Shown in pieces: positions 8,377 through 16,941 of a stretch of 64,000 bases of DNA (position 1 is its first letter; every line of letters begins with the position of its first letter). Made by a program: the position numbers and the translations under genes. The notes below the pieces were generated by a model, which searched no databases, was not told the DNA's origin, and saw only the letters and a list, made by a program, of their open reading frames with translations. This stretch comes from Cybelea sp963824595. Lineage in GTDB: Bacteria; Vulcanimicrobiota; Vulcanimicrobiia; Vulcanimicrobiales; Vulcanimicrobiaceae. Location of the stretch: NCBI GenBank assembly GCA_963824595.1, contig CAWGPY010000001.1, forward strand, positions 434,001-498,000. The letters are read 5' to 3'.

Positions 8377-8974
8377 CGCCGCGGTATTCGCCGCGCTCGT
8401 CGCCGTCGCGGCGCTGGCGCCGGCGGGTGCGACCACGCTCACGCCGTCGCAGACGTTCAAGGCCGGAACGAAGATCGCGTGCGTCCTCGACGAGGCGATC
8501 AACTCGACGACGCTCAAGTCAGGCACGGACTTCAAGCTCAAGGTCGTGGATACGTCGCATCCGGCACTCATGAACTCGGAGATTCACGGCGTCGTGACCG
8601 AGGTGGATCAGCCGTCGGGCACCAACCGCGCGCGCATCGCCTTCTTGTTGACCAGCATCCATCTGCCCAACGGCAGCAAGAAGATGATCGTTGCCTACGT
8701 GGTCAACAAGCGCGTCACGCCGTACAATCCCGTGGCGGTCGCGCAGAACAAGCAGCAGATGATGGCCGCGCCCCCGTTGCCCAACGGCACGGTGACGCCC
8801 GGCCCGATCGCGTGGCAGATGCGCATCGGCGGCGGCGGATCGCCCAGCGTTTCCAACCGGCCGACGACCACCGTGGGCGGTTACGTGTATGCGGCGACCG
8901 CGAACGAGCCGATCGTAGTCCCGCAAGGCCAATCGGTGACGATCGAACTCCAACAGGATCTAAAAATTCCGTAG
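8354..8974 (+). CDS. Secreted protein of unknown function
   Basis: 206 residues if started at GTG 8354, which has GGAGAG 8 bases upstream. ATG 8339 (five residues longer) has no SD. Both starts lie inside the 3' end of metK. The signal peptide (ANAAVFAALVAVAALAPAGA) is followed by a soluble beta-rich domain (TFKAGTKIACVLDEAINSTT, GVVTEVDQPSGTNRARIAFL, NEPIVVPQGQSVTIELQQDL). The last part resembles the OM-associated proteins that end 'V.PQGT.I.V.L', but I do not recognise the family. It is probably periplasmic and cotranscribed with metK by overlap, without an obvious functional link. Confidence 0.75.
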   Translation: MFRTLQANAAVFAALVAVAALAPAGATTLTPSQTFKAGTKIACVLDEAINSTTLKSGTDFKLKVVDTSHPALMNSEIHGVVTEVDQPSGTNRARIAFLLTSIHLPNGSKKMIVAYVVNKRVTPYNPVAVAQNKQQMMAAPPLPNGTVTPGPIAWQMRIGGGGSPSVSNRPTTTVGGYVYAATANEPIVVPQGQSVTIELQQDLKIP

Positions 8975-8989
8975 CGCCACCTCTTGACG

Positions 8990-9997
8990 TCACGTCGGGT
9001 CGAGCAGCTGCTCCATCGTGCATTGACGCGGGGGCTTATCCGGACGCCAGCGCAGCAGGCGCGCGGCGTGACGGAATCGCCGCGCGGTCACGTGGTCGAA
9101 GGCGACCTCCACGACCACCTGCGGCCGCACGGGGAACCACTCCGACTCCTTGCCGCGGCGCCAGCGGCTCGGGCCGCCCGGCGCAGTGCCGGTAAAGCCG
9201 GGCGGCTCGACGATGGGCCGCAGCAGCTCGCCGGCCCGGCGGCGCTCGCTCGCGCCCATCGAGCCGACGAAGCCGACGTGATGCAGCTTACCCTCGTCGT
9301 CGTACAGGCCGAGCAGCAGCGACGCGATCGTCCCGTCGGACGAAGCGCGGAATCCTCCGACGACGCAATCGGCGGTATAACTGCGCTTGATCTTGGCCGC
9401 GGCGTCGCGGCTGCCGAATGCGTAGGGAACGTCGCGCTTTGCGATGACGCCGTCGAGCCGCGCCAGGCTCCCGCCGAGCCATTGCCGCGCGAGCGCGAGG
9501 TCGGAAGTCGCCGGCGAGAGCCGCACGGTCCCGCTCGGCGCGAAGTTGCGCTCGACGAAGCTCTCGAGCCGGGCGCGACGGGCCTCGAGCGTGCGCTCGT
9601 ATACGGCGCTGCGATCGTCCACGAGCAGGTCGAAGAGCACGTACACCGCGGGCGTCTCGCGCGCGAGCGTCCGCACGCGGCTTTCCGCCGGATGGATTCG
9701 CTGCAGAAGAGCGTCGAAGTCGGCGCCGTCGCCGCTTGGAATCAACAGCTCGCCGTCGGTGACGAACTTCTGCCGGCCGCAGTCGAGCAGCGCGGCGACG
9801 ATCTCGGGGAAGTAGCGGGTGAGCGATTCGCCCGACTTCGACTGCAGCTCGACGTCGCCGCCCTCGCGGAACGCTATGCAGCGAAAGCCGTCCCACTTCG
9901 GCTCGTAGGACCATTCGCGTCCCTCGGGGATGCGTGCGAGCGGACGCGTCTCCATCGGTTCGATGGGCGGCCGCAGGAGCAGCGCTTCAAACCGCAA
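8990..9997 (-). CDS. ATP-dependent DNA ligase (LigD ligase-type)
   Basis: 335 residues from ATG 9997. The adenylation motif EPKWDGFRC puts the lysine nucleophile at residue 34. Other ligase motifs follow: KSGESLTRYFPEI, VTDGELLI, VLFDLL, LDGVIAKRDVPYAFGSR, KIKRSYTADCVVGGF (motif V), then an OB-fold domain with VGFVGSMGASERR and EWFPVRPQVVVEVAFDHVT. It corresponds to the ligase part of LigD, or a stand-alone LigC, and seals breaks in non-homologous end joining. It overlaps the polymerase gene at 9987 by 11 bases and must be translated with it. No Ku gene is in the window. Confidence 0.92.
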   Translation of the reverse strand: MRFEALLLRPPIEPMETRPLARIPEGREWSYEPKWDGFRCIAFREGGDVELQSKSGESLTRYFPEIVAALLDCGRQKFVTDGELLIPSGDGADFDALLQRIHPAESRVRTLARETPAVYVLFDLLVDDRSAVYERTLEARRARLESFVERNFAPSGTVRLSPATSDLALARQWLGGSLARLDGVIAKRDVPYAFGSRDAAAKIKRSYTADCVVGGFRASSDGTIASLLLGLYDDEGKLHHVGFVGSMGASERRRAGELLRPIVEPPGFTGTAPGGPSRWRRGKESEWFPVRPQVVVEVAFDHVTARRFRHAARLLRWRPDKPPRQCTMEQLLDPT

Positions 9998-10931
9998 GGT
10001 TGAAGCGGCCGCGACTGGAGAGCAGCGGTTTCCACAGGTCGCCGAGCCGCGCGATTCGCTCGGCGACGTCGAGCATGGTGAAATCGCCCGGTTCGCAGCC
10101 GGCCTCGATCTCCGACCACTCGACCGGCGTGGAGACCATGGCGGCCTCGTTCGCTCGGACCGAATAGATCGACGCGAGCGTCCGTCCCCACGCGTTCTGG
10201 TTGTAATCCACCAGCACGTGGCGCTTCGGGCGCTTGGCGACGCGATATTCGGCCGTGAGCACGTCGGGATGTGCGCGAGCCATCTGATGACCGATTTCCT
10301 TGGCGGTCTCCCATACCTCGTGCTGCGTCGGCCCGACCCGGATCGCGACGTAGATATGCACGCCCTTGCTGCCGGTCGTCTTGACGAACGGGGTCATGCG
10401 CAGGCCGCGGAGCACGTCGGCGACGATCAGCGCGCCTTCCCGTACGACCGAGAACGGCGTCTCCGGCGTCGGATCGAGATCGAAGTGGATGTAGAGCGGG
10501 CGATTCGGATCGTCGCAGAGCGCGTACCACGGGTTGAGATCGATGCAGCCGAGGTTGATCATCCATAGCAGCGATGCCCGATCGTCAATGACGGGAAAGT
10601 CGATGACGTTGCCCGAGCGGTGCTCGATGGTGCACGTGCGGAGCCATTCCGGTCGCGGCGACGGCGTGCGCTTCATATAGAAGAAGTCGCCGGTGACGCC
10701 GTGCGGGTAGCGCTTCATCACCATCGGCCGGTCCGAGACGTGCGGCAGCAGCGCGCCGGCGACGCTCAGGTAGTAGCGAAGCAGATCGCCCTTGGTCAGG
10801 CCCAGCTTGGGAAAGTAAACTTTCCGCAGGTTGGTGAGCGCGACGCGCCGCCCGTCGACCTCGATGGTCGCGTCGTCAACGCCGGTGGGAATGAGAGGCG
10901 CGGCGGTACCGCGCTTCGTACGCTCGGTCAC
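9987..10931 (-). CDS. LigD-type primase-polymerase (AEP superfamily)
   Basis: 314 residues from GTG 10931. It matches the NHEJ polymerase domain of LigD: LTNLRKVYFPKLGLTKGDLL, PMVMKRYPHGVTGDFFYMKR, LLWMINLGCIDLNPWYA, the catalytic YIHFDLDPTPETPF (DxD metal site), FVKTTGSKGVHIYVAIR, AKRPKRHVLVDYNQNAWGRT and VSTPVEWSEIEAG. It fills gaps with ribo- or deoxynucleotides during end joining. In many bacteria this domain, a nuclease and the ligase are one protein; here polymerase and ligase are separate overlapping genes and no nuclease domain is visible. Confidence 0.92.
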   Translation of the reverse strand: MTERTKRGTAAPLIPTGVDDATIEVDGRRVALTNLRKVYFPKLGLTKGDLLRYYLSVAGALLPHVSDRPMVMKRYPHGVTGDFFYMKRTPSPRPEWLRTCTIEHRSGNVIDFPVIDDRASLLWMINLGCIDLNPWYALCDDPNRPLYIHFDLDPTPETPFSVVREGALIVADVLRGLRMTPFVKTTGSKGVHIYVAIRVGPTQHEVWETAKEIGHQMARAHPDVLTAEYRVAKRPKRHVLVDYNQNAWGRTLASIYSVRANEAAMVSTPVEWSEIEAGCEPGDFTMLDVAERIARLGDLWKPLLSSRGRFNLAV

Positions 10932-10990
10932 AGCGCCATATACCCGCTAGGGAGGGGAGCGTTCCTGGCCGTGGAAGCCTGGTCGGCCAA

Positions 10991-11066
10991 TCCCGGTTAG
11001 CTCAGTTGGTAGAGCAGCTGACTGTTAATCAGCGGGTCGCTGGTTCGAGTCCAGCACCGGGAGCCA
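10991..11066 (+). tRNA. tRNA-Asn (GTT)
   Basis: A 76-base cloverleaf. Acceptor TCCCGGT pairs with ACCGGGA (11056-11062); D arm GCTC/GAGC; anticodon stem GCTGA/TCAGC around loop CTGTTAA with anticodon GTT; T arm GCTGG-TTCGAGT-CCAGC. The discriminator G and CCA (11064-11066) are encoded. It is followed directly by a terminator. Confidence 0.98.
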
Positions 11067-11070
11067 TTTG

Positions 11071-11098
11071 AAAAGCCCGAGACCATCGGGCTTTTTTG
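11071..11098 (+). terminator. Rho-independent terminator of tRNA-Asn
   Basis: AAGCCCGA, a short loop (GACCA), TCGGGCTT, then a run of T. The stem is 8 bp, starts five bases after the tRNA CCA, and has a textbook U-tract. Confidence 0.93.
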
Positions 11099-11223
11099 TT
11101 TTGGTTGCAGCGGCAGATGCCTCGTTCGGAACACCCGGTTGACCTCCGCCGCGGGAAACGCAACGCGGCGGCGAACCACTTCACGCGTCCACAGCGCCCG
11201 CTCGAATCCAACCGGAGGTTACG

Positions 11224-12638
11224 ATGCACGCCGTCTCTCGTCTGGTGCTCACTGCGCTCGTCGTTGCTTCGACGGCACGCATCGCAGCGGCGTCGGCGCA
11301 GCCGGATCCCCGGCTCGCCGCGCTCGATGGGCTTGCCCCGTTCAGCCTGCTGCTGAGTACGCCTGCGGGGCGCGAAGCTCTGGCCGCCAATCAGCGGGTC
11401 ACGTGGGACGTGCAGCGTGGCGGCAGCGGTCGTGCCGACGGCACGAAACAGCCCTTGTTGCGGCCCTTTCCTCGGCAGCAAGAGCAGGCGCTCCGGGACG
11501 CGTTCATCACGAGTGGTAACGCATACGGATTGGCCGATGGACTCGGCTCGGGTCTCGCGCACGCCTATCGCAGTCTGGCCGGCTACGCGAGCCACGACGA
11601 CGGGGCCACGGCCACGGCGACCGGCAAGCTCCCGGCAGTCTCGGCGCTGCTCGCGTACGCGAGTTCGGTGACCGCCGCGGACGCGGCGGCGGCGAAGTAC
11701 TTTTTTGCCAACGGCGACTCACCGGACGAGACGACGCAGTGCAGAGGCGCTGACATAGACGGAGCGGCCGCGATCCTCGAACGCTCCGGCGCGACGACCG
11801 ACGTGTACGGCCAGGCGTACCTCTTGCCCGGCGGCGTCAGGGATCCGAGCCCCGGCGCGGACCCGTGCGGCAACTCGCGTCCTTTTCAAACGGACCATCG
11901 TCTGCTCATGTACACCGGCGCGGATTTTTGGGGACTCCGCTCGGGAAACGCGCTGTACCTCGACGGTCCGACGCAGGATCTTCGATCGAGCCCGGCGTTC
12001 CCGAGCGGCCACACGACCTACGGCTACACGGAGTCGGTGCTGCTGGGCGTTCTCGTGCCGCGGCGCTACGCGCAAATGGTCGTGCGGGGTGCGAATATGG
12101 TAACGATCGCATCGTCCTCGGCGCACACTATGCGATGGACGTTCTGGGCGGACGGACGCTCGCGCTGCACGATCTGGCACATCTACTCGCGAACGATCCT
12201 CAGTATCTGAATCTCACGACCAAAGGCGCCCCGCCCGTGGCGGACTTCCGCCACGAAGGAGAGGCGGCACGCGCGGAGCTGCAGAGCACACTCACCGTTG
12301 CCTGTCGCCGGTCGCATCCCGGCTGTGGCGAAGATACTGGCCGCTTTCACGATACGGACGCAAACTCGGCGTTCTACGAATCGACGCAGACGTACGGGCT
12401 GCCCGTCGTGAACCAAAGCGCGGCCGGCGGAACTGAGGACGTTTCGGCCGTCGCGCCGGACGCCGGCTATCTGTTGACGGCGGTGTTTCCGAAGCTGTCG
12501 CTCAAACAGGCCGACGACATACTAACGGCGACCGAAGGCCCGGGCGGCGGTTTCCTCGACACCGGCAGCGAGTTCGGGGTTTACTCCCGCATCGATCTCT
12601 ATAAGGCGCTGACTGCGGCGGCGAAGCAGGGCGGCTAA
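11224..12638 (+). pseudogene. PAP2-family secreted acid phosphatase, broken by a frameshift
   Basis: ATG 11224 has SD GGAGG and a signal peptide (LVLTALVVASTARIAAASAQ). The frame runs to a PAP2/class A acid-phosphatase core: NSRPFQ (motif 1 region) and SPAFPSGHTTYG (motif 2). At about 12090-12100 the coding moves to the +1 frame, where motif 3, NDRIVLGAHYAMDVLGGRTL, and the rest of the protein (to 12638) continue. The break lies at GCGAATATGGTAACGATCGC; one extra G after ATGG would restore ANMGNDRIVLGAH. The first frame alone stops at 12210 without motif 3 and would be inactive. A sequencing or assembly error at a G run is as likely as real decay. Confidence 0.85.
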
Positions 12639-12647
12639 TACTGCGGC

Positions 12648-12938
12648 ATGCGCCGATTCGTGAGCGCGCCGCTCGCGCCGGCGAGCGAAGAGTTCGTCAC
12701 GGAGGGCGGGGGGAACGAGCCGCCGGTGCCGCGTGCCTTTCGGTGGGCTCAACGGACGTTATCGATCGCTGCGGTCCTGCGGTCGTGGCGATCCACGAAG
12801 TCCGATCGAGGCGACGCGTACCTCGACCGGCATTGGTTCGAGCTCGAGACGACGACGGGAGCGAGAATCGAAATCTACTACGACAGGCACGCGCGGCGCG
12901 GCAAGGCACGGTGGTGGCTCTACGCGATCACGGACTAG
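12648..12938 (+). CDS. DUF6504-like small cytoplasmic protein
   Basis: 96 residues (MRRFVSAPLAPASEEFVTEG). PRAFRWAQRTLSIAAVLRSW, DRHWFELETTTGARIEIYYD and ARWWLYAITD follow the pattern of the DUF6504 family, often found near DNA polymerase Y or SOS genes and of unknown function. It starts 10 bases after the preceding stop. Its 3' end overlaps the convergent gene at 12928 by 11 bases. The family call is from motif memory. Confidence 0.7.
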   Translation: MRRFVSAPLAPASEEFVTEGGGNEPPVPRAFRWAQRTLSIAAVLRSWRSTKSDRGDAYLDRHWFELETTTGARIEIYYDRHARRGKARWWLYAITD

Positions 12939-13146
12939 CTCGTAGCTGCCACTTGCGCAACGCCACGACGGCCCACACCGCTTCGACTACTCCGAACGGC
13001 CACGTACCCGCCAGCCACGCATATGCCGACGCGGCGGCACACGCTCCGGCGAACCCTAAGGTGAAGCTGCGGGCGCGGCCTTCCAGCGCGTAACACGCCA
13101 TCATGGCGGTGACGGCGAGAGCGCCGAAGAGCGTCAGTGGCGTCAT
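12928..13146 (-). CDS. Small inner-membrane protein, two to three TM segments
   Basis: 72 residues (MTPLTLFGALAVTAMMACYA). Three hydrophobic stretches: residues 3-20, LGFAGACAAASAYAWLAG and WPFGVVEAVWAVVALRKW. The pattern CYALEGRAR, F..GACA..S.Y.W.AG.WPFG.VE..W recurs in a widespread uncharacterised family of about 70-85-residue membrane proteins. No function can be given. It lies convergent to the DUF6504-like gene. Confidence 0.72.
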   Translation of the reverse strand: MTPLTLFGALAVTAMMACYALEGRARSFTLGFAGACAAASAYAWLAGTWPFGVVEAVWAVVALRKWQLRASP

Positions 13147-13272
13147 CCAGTTGCAGCTTCGGCCCTACCGGGGGCTCACCCGCCGCCGCATCCACGGGAG
13201 ACGGGCTTTCCGACGCGCGTATGGAAAGTCGAGCGTCGGAAAAATAATGGCCGGAATCGCTAGTGAGATGAT

Positions 13273-13470
13273 ATGAACGACGACAAGCTACCCTATCCGG
13301 ATGACGAGATTGAGGACGTCGCGCCCGACGTCGCCTCGCACGAAGAGCTGCCGCTCAAACCGTCGGAAGCTGCGCGACGCGAACAGGAAAAATATGGAGA
13401 GAGCAGCCTCGACGAAAACCGTCAGGACCAGTGGGACGTCCATCATGGCGAGCCCGACGACATCGTCTAG
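13273..13470 (+). CDS. Small acidic protein
   Basis: 65 residues, MNDDKLPYPDDEIEDVAPDV, strongly acidic and hydrophilic with no predicted core (AARREQEKYGESSLDENRQD). It is probably disordered. The start follows a GTGAGATGAT stretch without a clear SD. No homologue is recognised. Length and composition make it a plausible but unproven gene. Confidence 0.5.
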   Translation: MNDDKLPYPDDEIEDVAPDVASHEELPLKPSEAARREQEKYGESSLDENRQDQWDVHHGEPDDIV

Positions 13471-13512
13471 GCGGCCGCCGACGGCCGAACGGGGTGCTCC
13501 GCCGCCCCTCGA

Positions 13513-14283
13513 TTAGCTCTCGAGATCGAACGTTACGCGCAAGCGCTGCCGGGGAGCGTCCGTCACGAGCCGCGCGACGTACGGTGCGTCCTTCACGAGC
13601 CAAAAGGTCATGAAGTTCTCGCCTTCGTCCGGGTAGTATCTTGCGGCGAACGTCGCTCGAACGACGAACGCTTCGACGGCGCGCCCTGCGACCTGAATTT
13701 GTTCGAGTCGCAAGACTTCGATGGGTACGAGCTGGATTTCGGCATCGGTCGGTCCGAAGGTGATCAGCGTCGTCTTGTACGATGGCGCGAGCGGGAGTGC
13801 CAGCAAGGCTAAGCCGAACTGGCCGCCGTTGAAATCGCTATACCCTTTGGGTAGGCGCGCGGTGGACGTTTTCAGGATACCGAGATCGGCGCCGCTCGAG
13901 GAGTACGAGGTCGCAGTATCGTCCGAAAATGCGCGCGCGAAAATCTCGCCCTCGGACGTGTTGAAGGTGTCGGCGATCGGCGCCAGCGAGCCGGCCTCGA
14001 AGATCGAAACCCAGGTACGGCTTCGCCCGTTGCTTTGCAACGATACTTGCGTGCGCCGGACGGCCTTCTTGCCGGCGACGGTGATCGTGTCCAGCGTGTC
14101 CTTCCATTGGGTAGTGACCACCGGCTTGTCGTTGACGGTAGCGACGACCTTATACGTGTGGAAATACGGCTGCAGGTCGACGCCCGCGTAGGCGGCGGGC
14201 GGCGCCGCGGCGGCGAGACTCAACGCAGCGAGCACTATTGCCCGGCCAGGGGCCGTGCGGTGCGATCGCGTGCGTTCTCTCAT
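13513..14283 (-). CDS. Secreted protein, DUF3108-like
   Basis: 256 residues with a signal peptide (GRAIVLAALSLAAAAPPAAY). The mature part is beta-rich: VDLQPYFHTYKVVATVNDKP, TWVSIFEAGSLAPIADTFNT, KGYSDFNGGQFGLALLALPL, VAGRAVEAFVVRATFA, and FMTFWLVKDAPYVARLVTDA. This resembles the DUF3108 and LolA-like group of periplasmic proteins that end with 'W..K..P.V.R'. The precise function is unknown. It stands alone between the genes at 13273 and 14430. Confidence 0.72.
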   Translation of the reverse strand: MRERTRSHRTAPGRAIVLAALSLAAAAPPAAYAGVDLQPYFHTYKVVATVNDKPVVTTQWKDTLDTITVAGKKAVRRTQVSLQSNGRSRTWVSIFEAGSLAPIADTFNTSEGEIFARAFSDDTATSYSSSGADLGILKTSTARLPKGYSDFNGGQFGLALLALPLAPSYKTTLITFGPTDAEIQLVPIEVLRLEQIQVAGRAVEAFVVRATFAARYYPDEGENFMTFWLVKDAPYVARLVTDAPRQRLRVTFDLES

Positions 14284-14370
14284 TATCGTTACTATAGCGC
14301 GACGGCTCGTTGCACGTCATCAAAGAAGTGTCAAGAGTCGTTTCGTTTGAACGTTCCAAACCGGCCGGTG

Positions 14371-14391
14371 CAAAAACCTACCGACTGGTAG
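14371..14391 (-). terminator. Possible terminator of the gene ending at 14430
   Basis: On the minus strand: CTACC-AGTC-GGTAG followed by GTTTTTG, 39 bases after the stop at 14430. The stem is only 5 bp but is followed by five T. The rest of 14284-14429 holds an AT-rich stretch and must contain the promoter of the gene starting at 14283. Confidence 0.5.
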
Positions 14392-14429
14392 CTTGTTATT
14401 TTTTCCTTTAGCGATCAGCTAGCCGGTGC

Positions 14430-15095
14430 TCAGAGGTTCAGCGACGTGAGCGGGTTCGTGTCGTAGGTCGTGACACCCGCCGCGTTGGCAGCCGAGATCT
14501 TTGCCGAGCCCGACGGCGACCGAACGATGTGCGTTGCGACTTTCTGATCTAACGATTTCACGTAGACTCCGTTGATCTCGACGGTCAGCAGATCGTAGCG
14601 GCCCCGAGGAACGAACAGCGTATAGTCGTTCTGCAACGTATCGCCGGGGTCGAGATCGGTCGACTGCGTGCTGGTGGGGTCGCCTCGCCGCGTCACGTAG
14701 GCGATGCTGTAGATCGGTTCGGGCCGGCTGGTGCGGAAGAGTGCCTGATACTTGTATCGAGTGTCCGGCTCGGGCGGCGTGGCCTTCTCACCCGTGGGCG
14801 CCACGCGCTCGCCGTAGACGTTCATCGCGAGGCCCAAAAAATTTGCCGGCACGGTGCCGAAGTTGTGCATGGTCTGGTGGACGCGCACGGCGATCAGCCC
14901 GTTCCTTTCGCCGAGCCGCTGCATGGTTGCGGTGAAGTTGACCTCCGGACTCGCCCACGACGGCTTGATCCGGTTTTCGTAGGCGAAGATGTAGAAGGCC
15001 CACGCGCCGGCCGCGACGATGGCAACCACCTCGACGACGTCGCGGATCAGGCCGACCGTCGTCCTCCGCTTCGCATCGTGGCGTCCGAACAACAC
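14430..15095 (-). CDS. Membrane-anchored hypothetical protein
   Basis: 221 residues if started at GTG 15095; the frame stays open to an ATG at 15236 (268 residues), but that extension has no protein-like character and no SD. One TM segment near the N-terminus (VVEVVAIVAAGAWAFYIFAY) is followed by an exported domain of about 180 residues: VNFTATMQRLGERNGLIAVR, VPANFLGLAMNVYGERV, DLDPGDTLQNDYTLFVPRGR, YDLLTVEINGVYVKSLDQKV. The family is not recognised. The pattern suggests a single-pass protein with a periplasmic beta-sandwich. Confidence 0.6.
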   Translation of the reverse strand: MLFGRHDAKRRTTVGLIRDVVEVVAIVAAGAWAFYIFAYENRIKPSWASPEVNFTATMQRLGERNGLIAVRVHQTMHNFGTVPANFLGLAMNVYGERVAPTGEKATPPEPDTRYKYQALFRTSRPEPIYSIAYVTRRGDPTSTQSTDLDPGDTLQNDYTLFVPRGRYDLLTVEINGVYVKSLDQKVATHIVRSPSGSAKISAANAAGVTTYDTNPLTSLNL

Positions 15096-15285
15096 GCCGA
15101 CGGATTTTCGTTGCGAAAACGCGACCCCTGCTCTACGGAATCGGGGGAACGAAAGAGGGGCGCCCCACCGTGGCGGAACCGCTCGCAGCGCACGGCTCCC
15201 AATAGTCAAGAAAAAGTAAAGTTGACCGTCGTGCATATTGCCGTCCGAGCGGGCGTGGTATCATGCCGCCTAGGAGGTTGCTACT

Positions 15286-16323
15286 ATGACGAGTCCGCGT
15301 AGTTTTCGCTTTACAGCGGCGTATGGAATTATCGGTGCCGCGATCCTGGCGTTGGGTGTTGCCGCCTGTTCCTCTCCAGCAACGTCGCCATCGTTCGCCC
15401 CGAGCGGAGGGCAAGCCGCTCCCCAAAAGCGCGCCACGAGCTGTCCGGCGTCGGTCGTGTACGTCGTGTCGGCCTACACGGCTTCGATCGCGATTTACGC
15501 GAACGTCGCGCGGGGCGCAAAACCGTGCGGCAGCATCACAGGTTTTCAAACGCCACAGGGGCTCTTCACCGACTCGGCCGGCAATCTTTGGGTCGCCGAC
15601 GCCGGTGCGCGGAAAGTGTATGAGTTTGCGCCGGGCGCTGCGGCGCCGACGATGACGCTGGACGATCCGAACGGCACGCCCAACGCGGTGGCCGTGGACG
15701 AGGCGTCGCATACCGTCTACGTGGCCGATTACAAAAACGACGTGAGCCCGACGAACGTCGTCGAGGTGTATGCGAACGGAAACACGACGCCGACCGGAAC
15801 GCTGACCGATCCTGACGGCCGCAACGCCGGATTCGTCGCGGTCGATAATCAGGGGAACGTCTACGCGTCGTTTATGACGCAGTCCAACAAGGCGATTGTG
15901 GACGAATGGACTGCCGCTGCGGGCGCGCCGAAGAATCTCGGATTGCGCCTCGTCGGAGCCGGATCTATCGTCACCACGAAGACCGGCGCCCTGGCCGTCT
16001 GCGACATGTACTCGTATCGTTGCGGCCTCTTCGAACTCGGCCAGACGCGCATGTCGCATGTCTTCGGTCACATGGGGCGCCATCGCCAACCCGACGGGAT
16101 CTCTCCCGACAAGAGGCCGTGGCTCATGCCCGAGGCACTCGCGGTAGATCGCGACGAGCATCGTGCGTACGTCACCTCCGTGACGCTATCGGCGTGGAGG
16201 TTCCCGGGGCCGCGGAACCGTCCCAACCACAAGCCGAGCGTCGAGATCAAGCTGCCCGGCACGCCCGCCGGCGAGGGCGTCGCCGTCTACCCCGGGTCGA
16301 AGCCCGGAGCGCCTTACTACTAA
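15286..16323 (+). CDS. NHL/SMP-30-like beta-propeller lipoprotein
   Basis: 345 residues, SD TAGGAGGTT. Lipobox LGVAAC puts the lipidated Cys near residue 28, followed by a Ser/Pro linker. The rest is a six-bladed propeller of repeats such as TPQGLFTDSAGNLWVADAGA, TPNAVAVDEASHTVYVADY, AGFVAVDNQGNVYASFMTQ and MPEALAVDRDEHRAYVTSVT. Such proteins are abundant in Eremiobacterota-like genomes and have no known substrate. It is probably anchored in the outer or inner membrane. It has its own transcription unit. Confidence 0.82.
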   Translation: MTSPRSFRFTAAYGIIGAAILALGVAACSSPATSPSFAPSGGQAAPQKRATSCPASVVYVVSAYTASIAIYANVARGAKPCGSITGFQTPQGLFTDSAGNLWVADAGARKVYEFAPGAAAPTMTLDDPNGTPNAVAVDEASHTVYVADYKNDVSPTNVVEVYANGNTTPTGTLTDPDGRNAGFVAVDNQGNVYASFMTQSNKAIVDEWTAAAGAPKNLGLRLVGAGSIVTTKTGALAVCDMYSYRCGLFELGQTRMSHVFGHMGRHRQPDGISPDKRPWLMPEALAVDRDEHRAYVTSVTLSAWRFPGPRNRPNHKPSVEIKLPGTPAGEGVAVYPGSKPGAPYY

Positions 16324-16329
16324 CGGTCT

Positions 16330-16941
16330 CTACCAGCGGCGGGCGCTGATCGGCGAGTCCGAATCGGCGCCTCGCGGCACCAAGAAGTAGATGACCAGCG
16401 CCAGATAGGCGCCGAAGCTCACGACCGGAAGCACCAGCGCGATGAGCGTCGCGCCGATATAGACCATCTGCCCGAGGCGATACCCGCGCACCGTCGCAGA
16501 GATCGCCGCACGATCCACGTCGGGCTCGAAGGCGTCGGAACGCACGAGGTGCCAGAGCATCAGGTTGAAGAACGCGAAGCAGGCCGAGAGAACCACGCCG
16601 TAGAGGAACGTTGACGGCGCGCGAGTCGGGTACGTGCCGAGCGTCGTCGTCGCGAACGGAATCAGTACGGTGCCCGCGAGCAGCTGGAGATTCCAGAAGA
16701 CGGTCCGCCGGTCAACCTCACGCACCAGCCTGAAGAGCGCGTGATGGTTCTGCCACAACAGGCCGATCACCGAGAAGCTCAACCCGTAGGCGATGAGGCT
16801 CGGCCAGAGCCGCAGCAGCGCGGCCGTGAGCTCGTTGTTCGACGGCGAGCGCATTTCCGGCAGCACGAATCCGAGGGCTAACAGCGTGATCGCGAAGGCA
16901 AAGACCCCGTCGGAGAAAGCCTCGAATCGCGCTTTGTTCAT
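16330..16941 (-). CDS. TMEM175-family cation channel-like protein (DUF1211)
   Basis: 203 residues from ATG 16941. The first helix carries the family signature RFEAFSDGVFAFAITLLALG; about six TM helices follow (SLIAYGLSFSVIGLLWQNHH, TVFWNLQLLAGTVLIPFATT, LYGVVLSACFAFFNLMLWHL, MVYIGATLIALVLPVVSFGA). Bacterial TMEM175 proteins are weakly selective potassium channels. The start overlaps the stop of creD (16938-16941), so the two are cotranslated. Confidence 0.85.
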   Translation of the reverse strand: MNKARFEAFSDGVFAFAITLLALGFVLPEMRSPSNNELTAALLRLWPSLIAYGLSFSVIGLLWQNHHALFRLVREVDRRTVFWNLQLLAGTVLIPFATTTLGTYPTRAPSTFLYGVVLSACFAFFNLMLWHLVRSDAFEPDVDRAAISATVRGYRLGQMVYIGATLIALVLPVVSFGAYLALVIYFLVPRGADSDSPISARRW

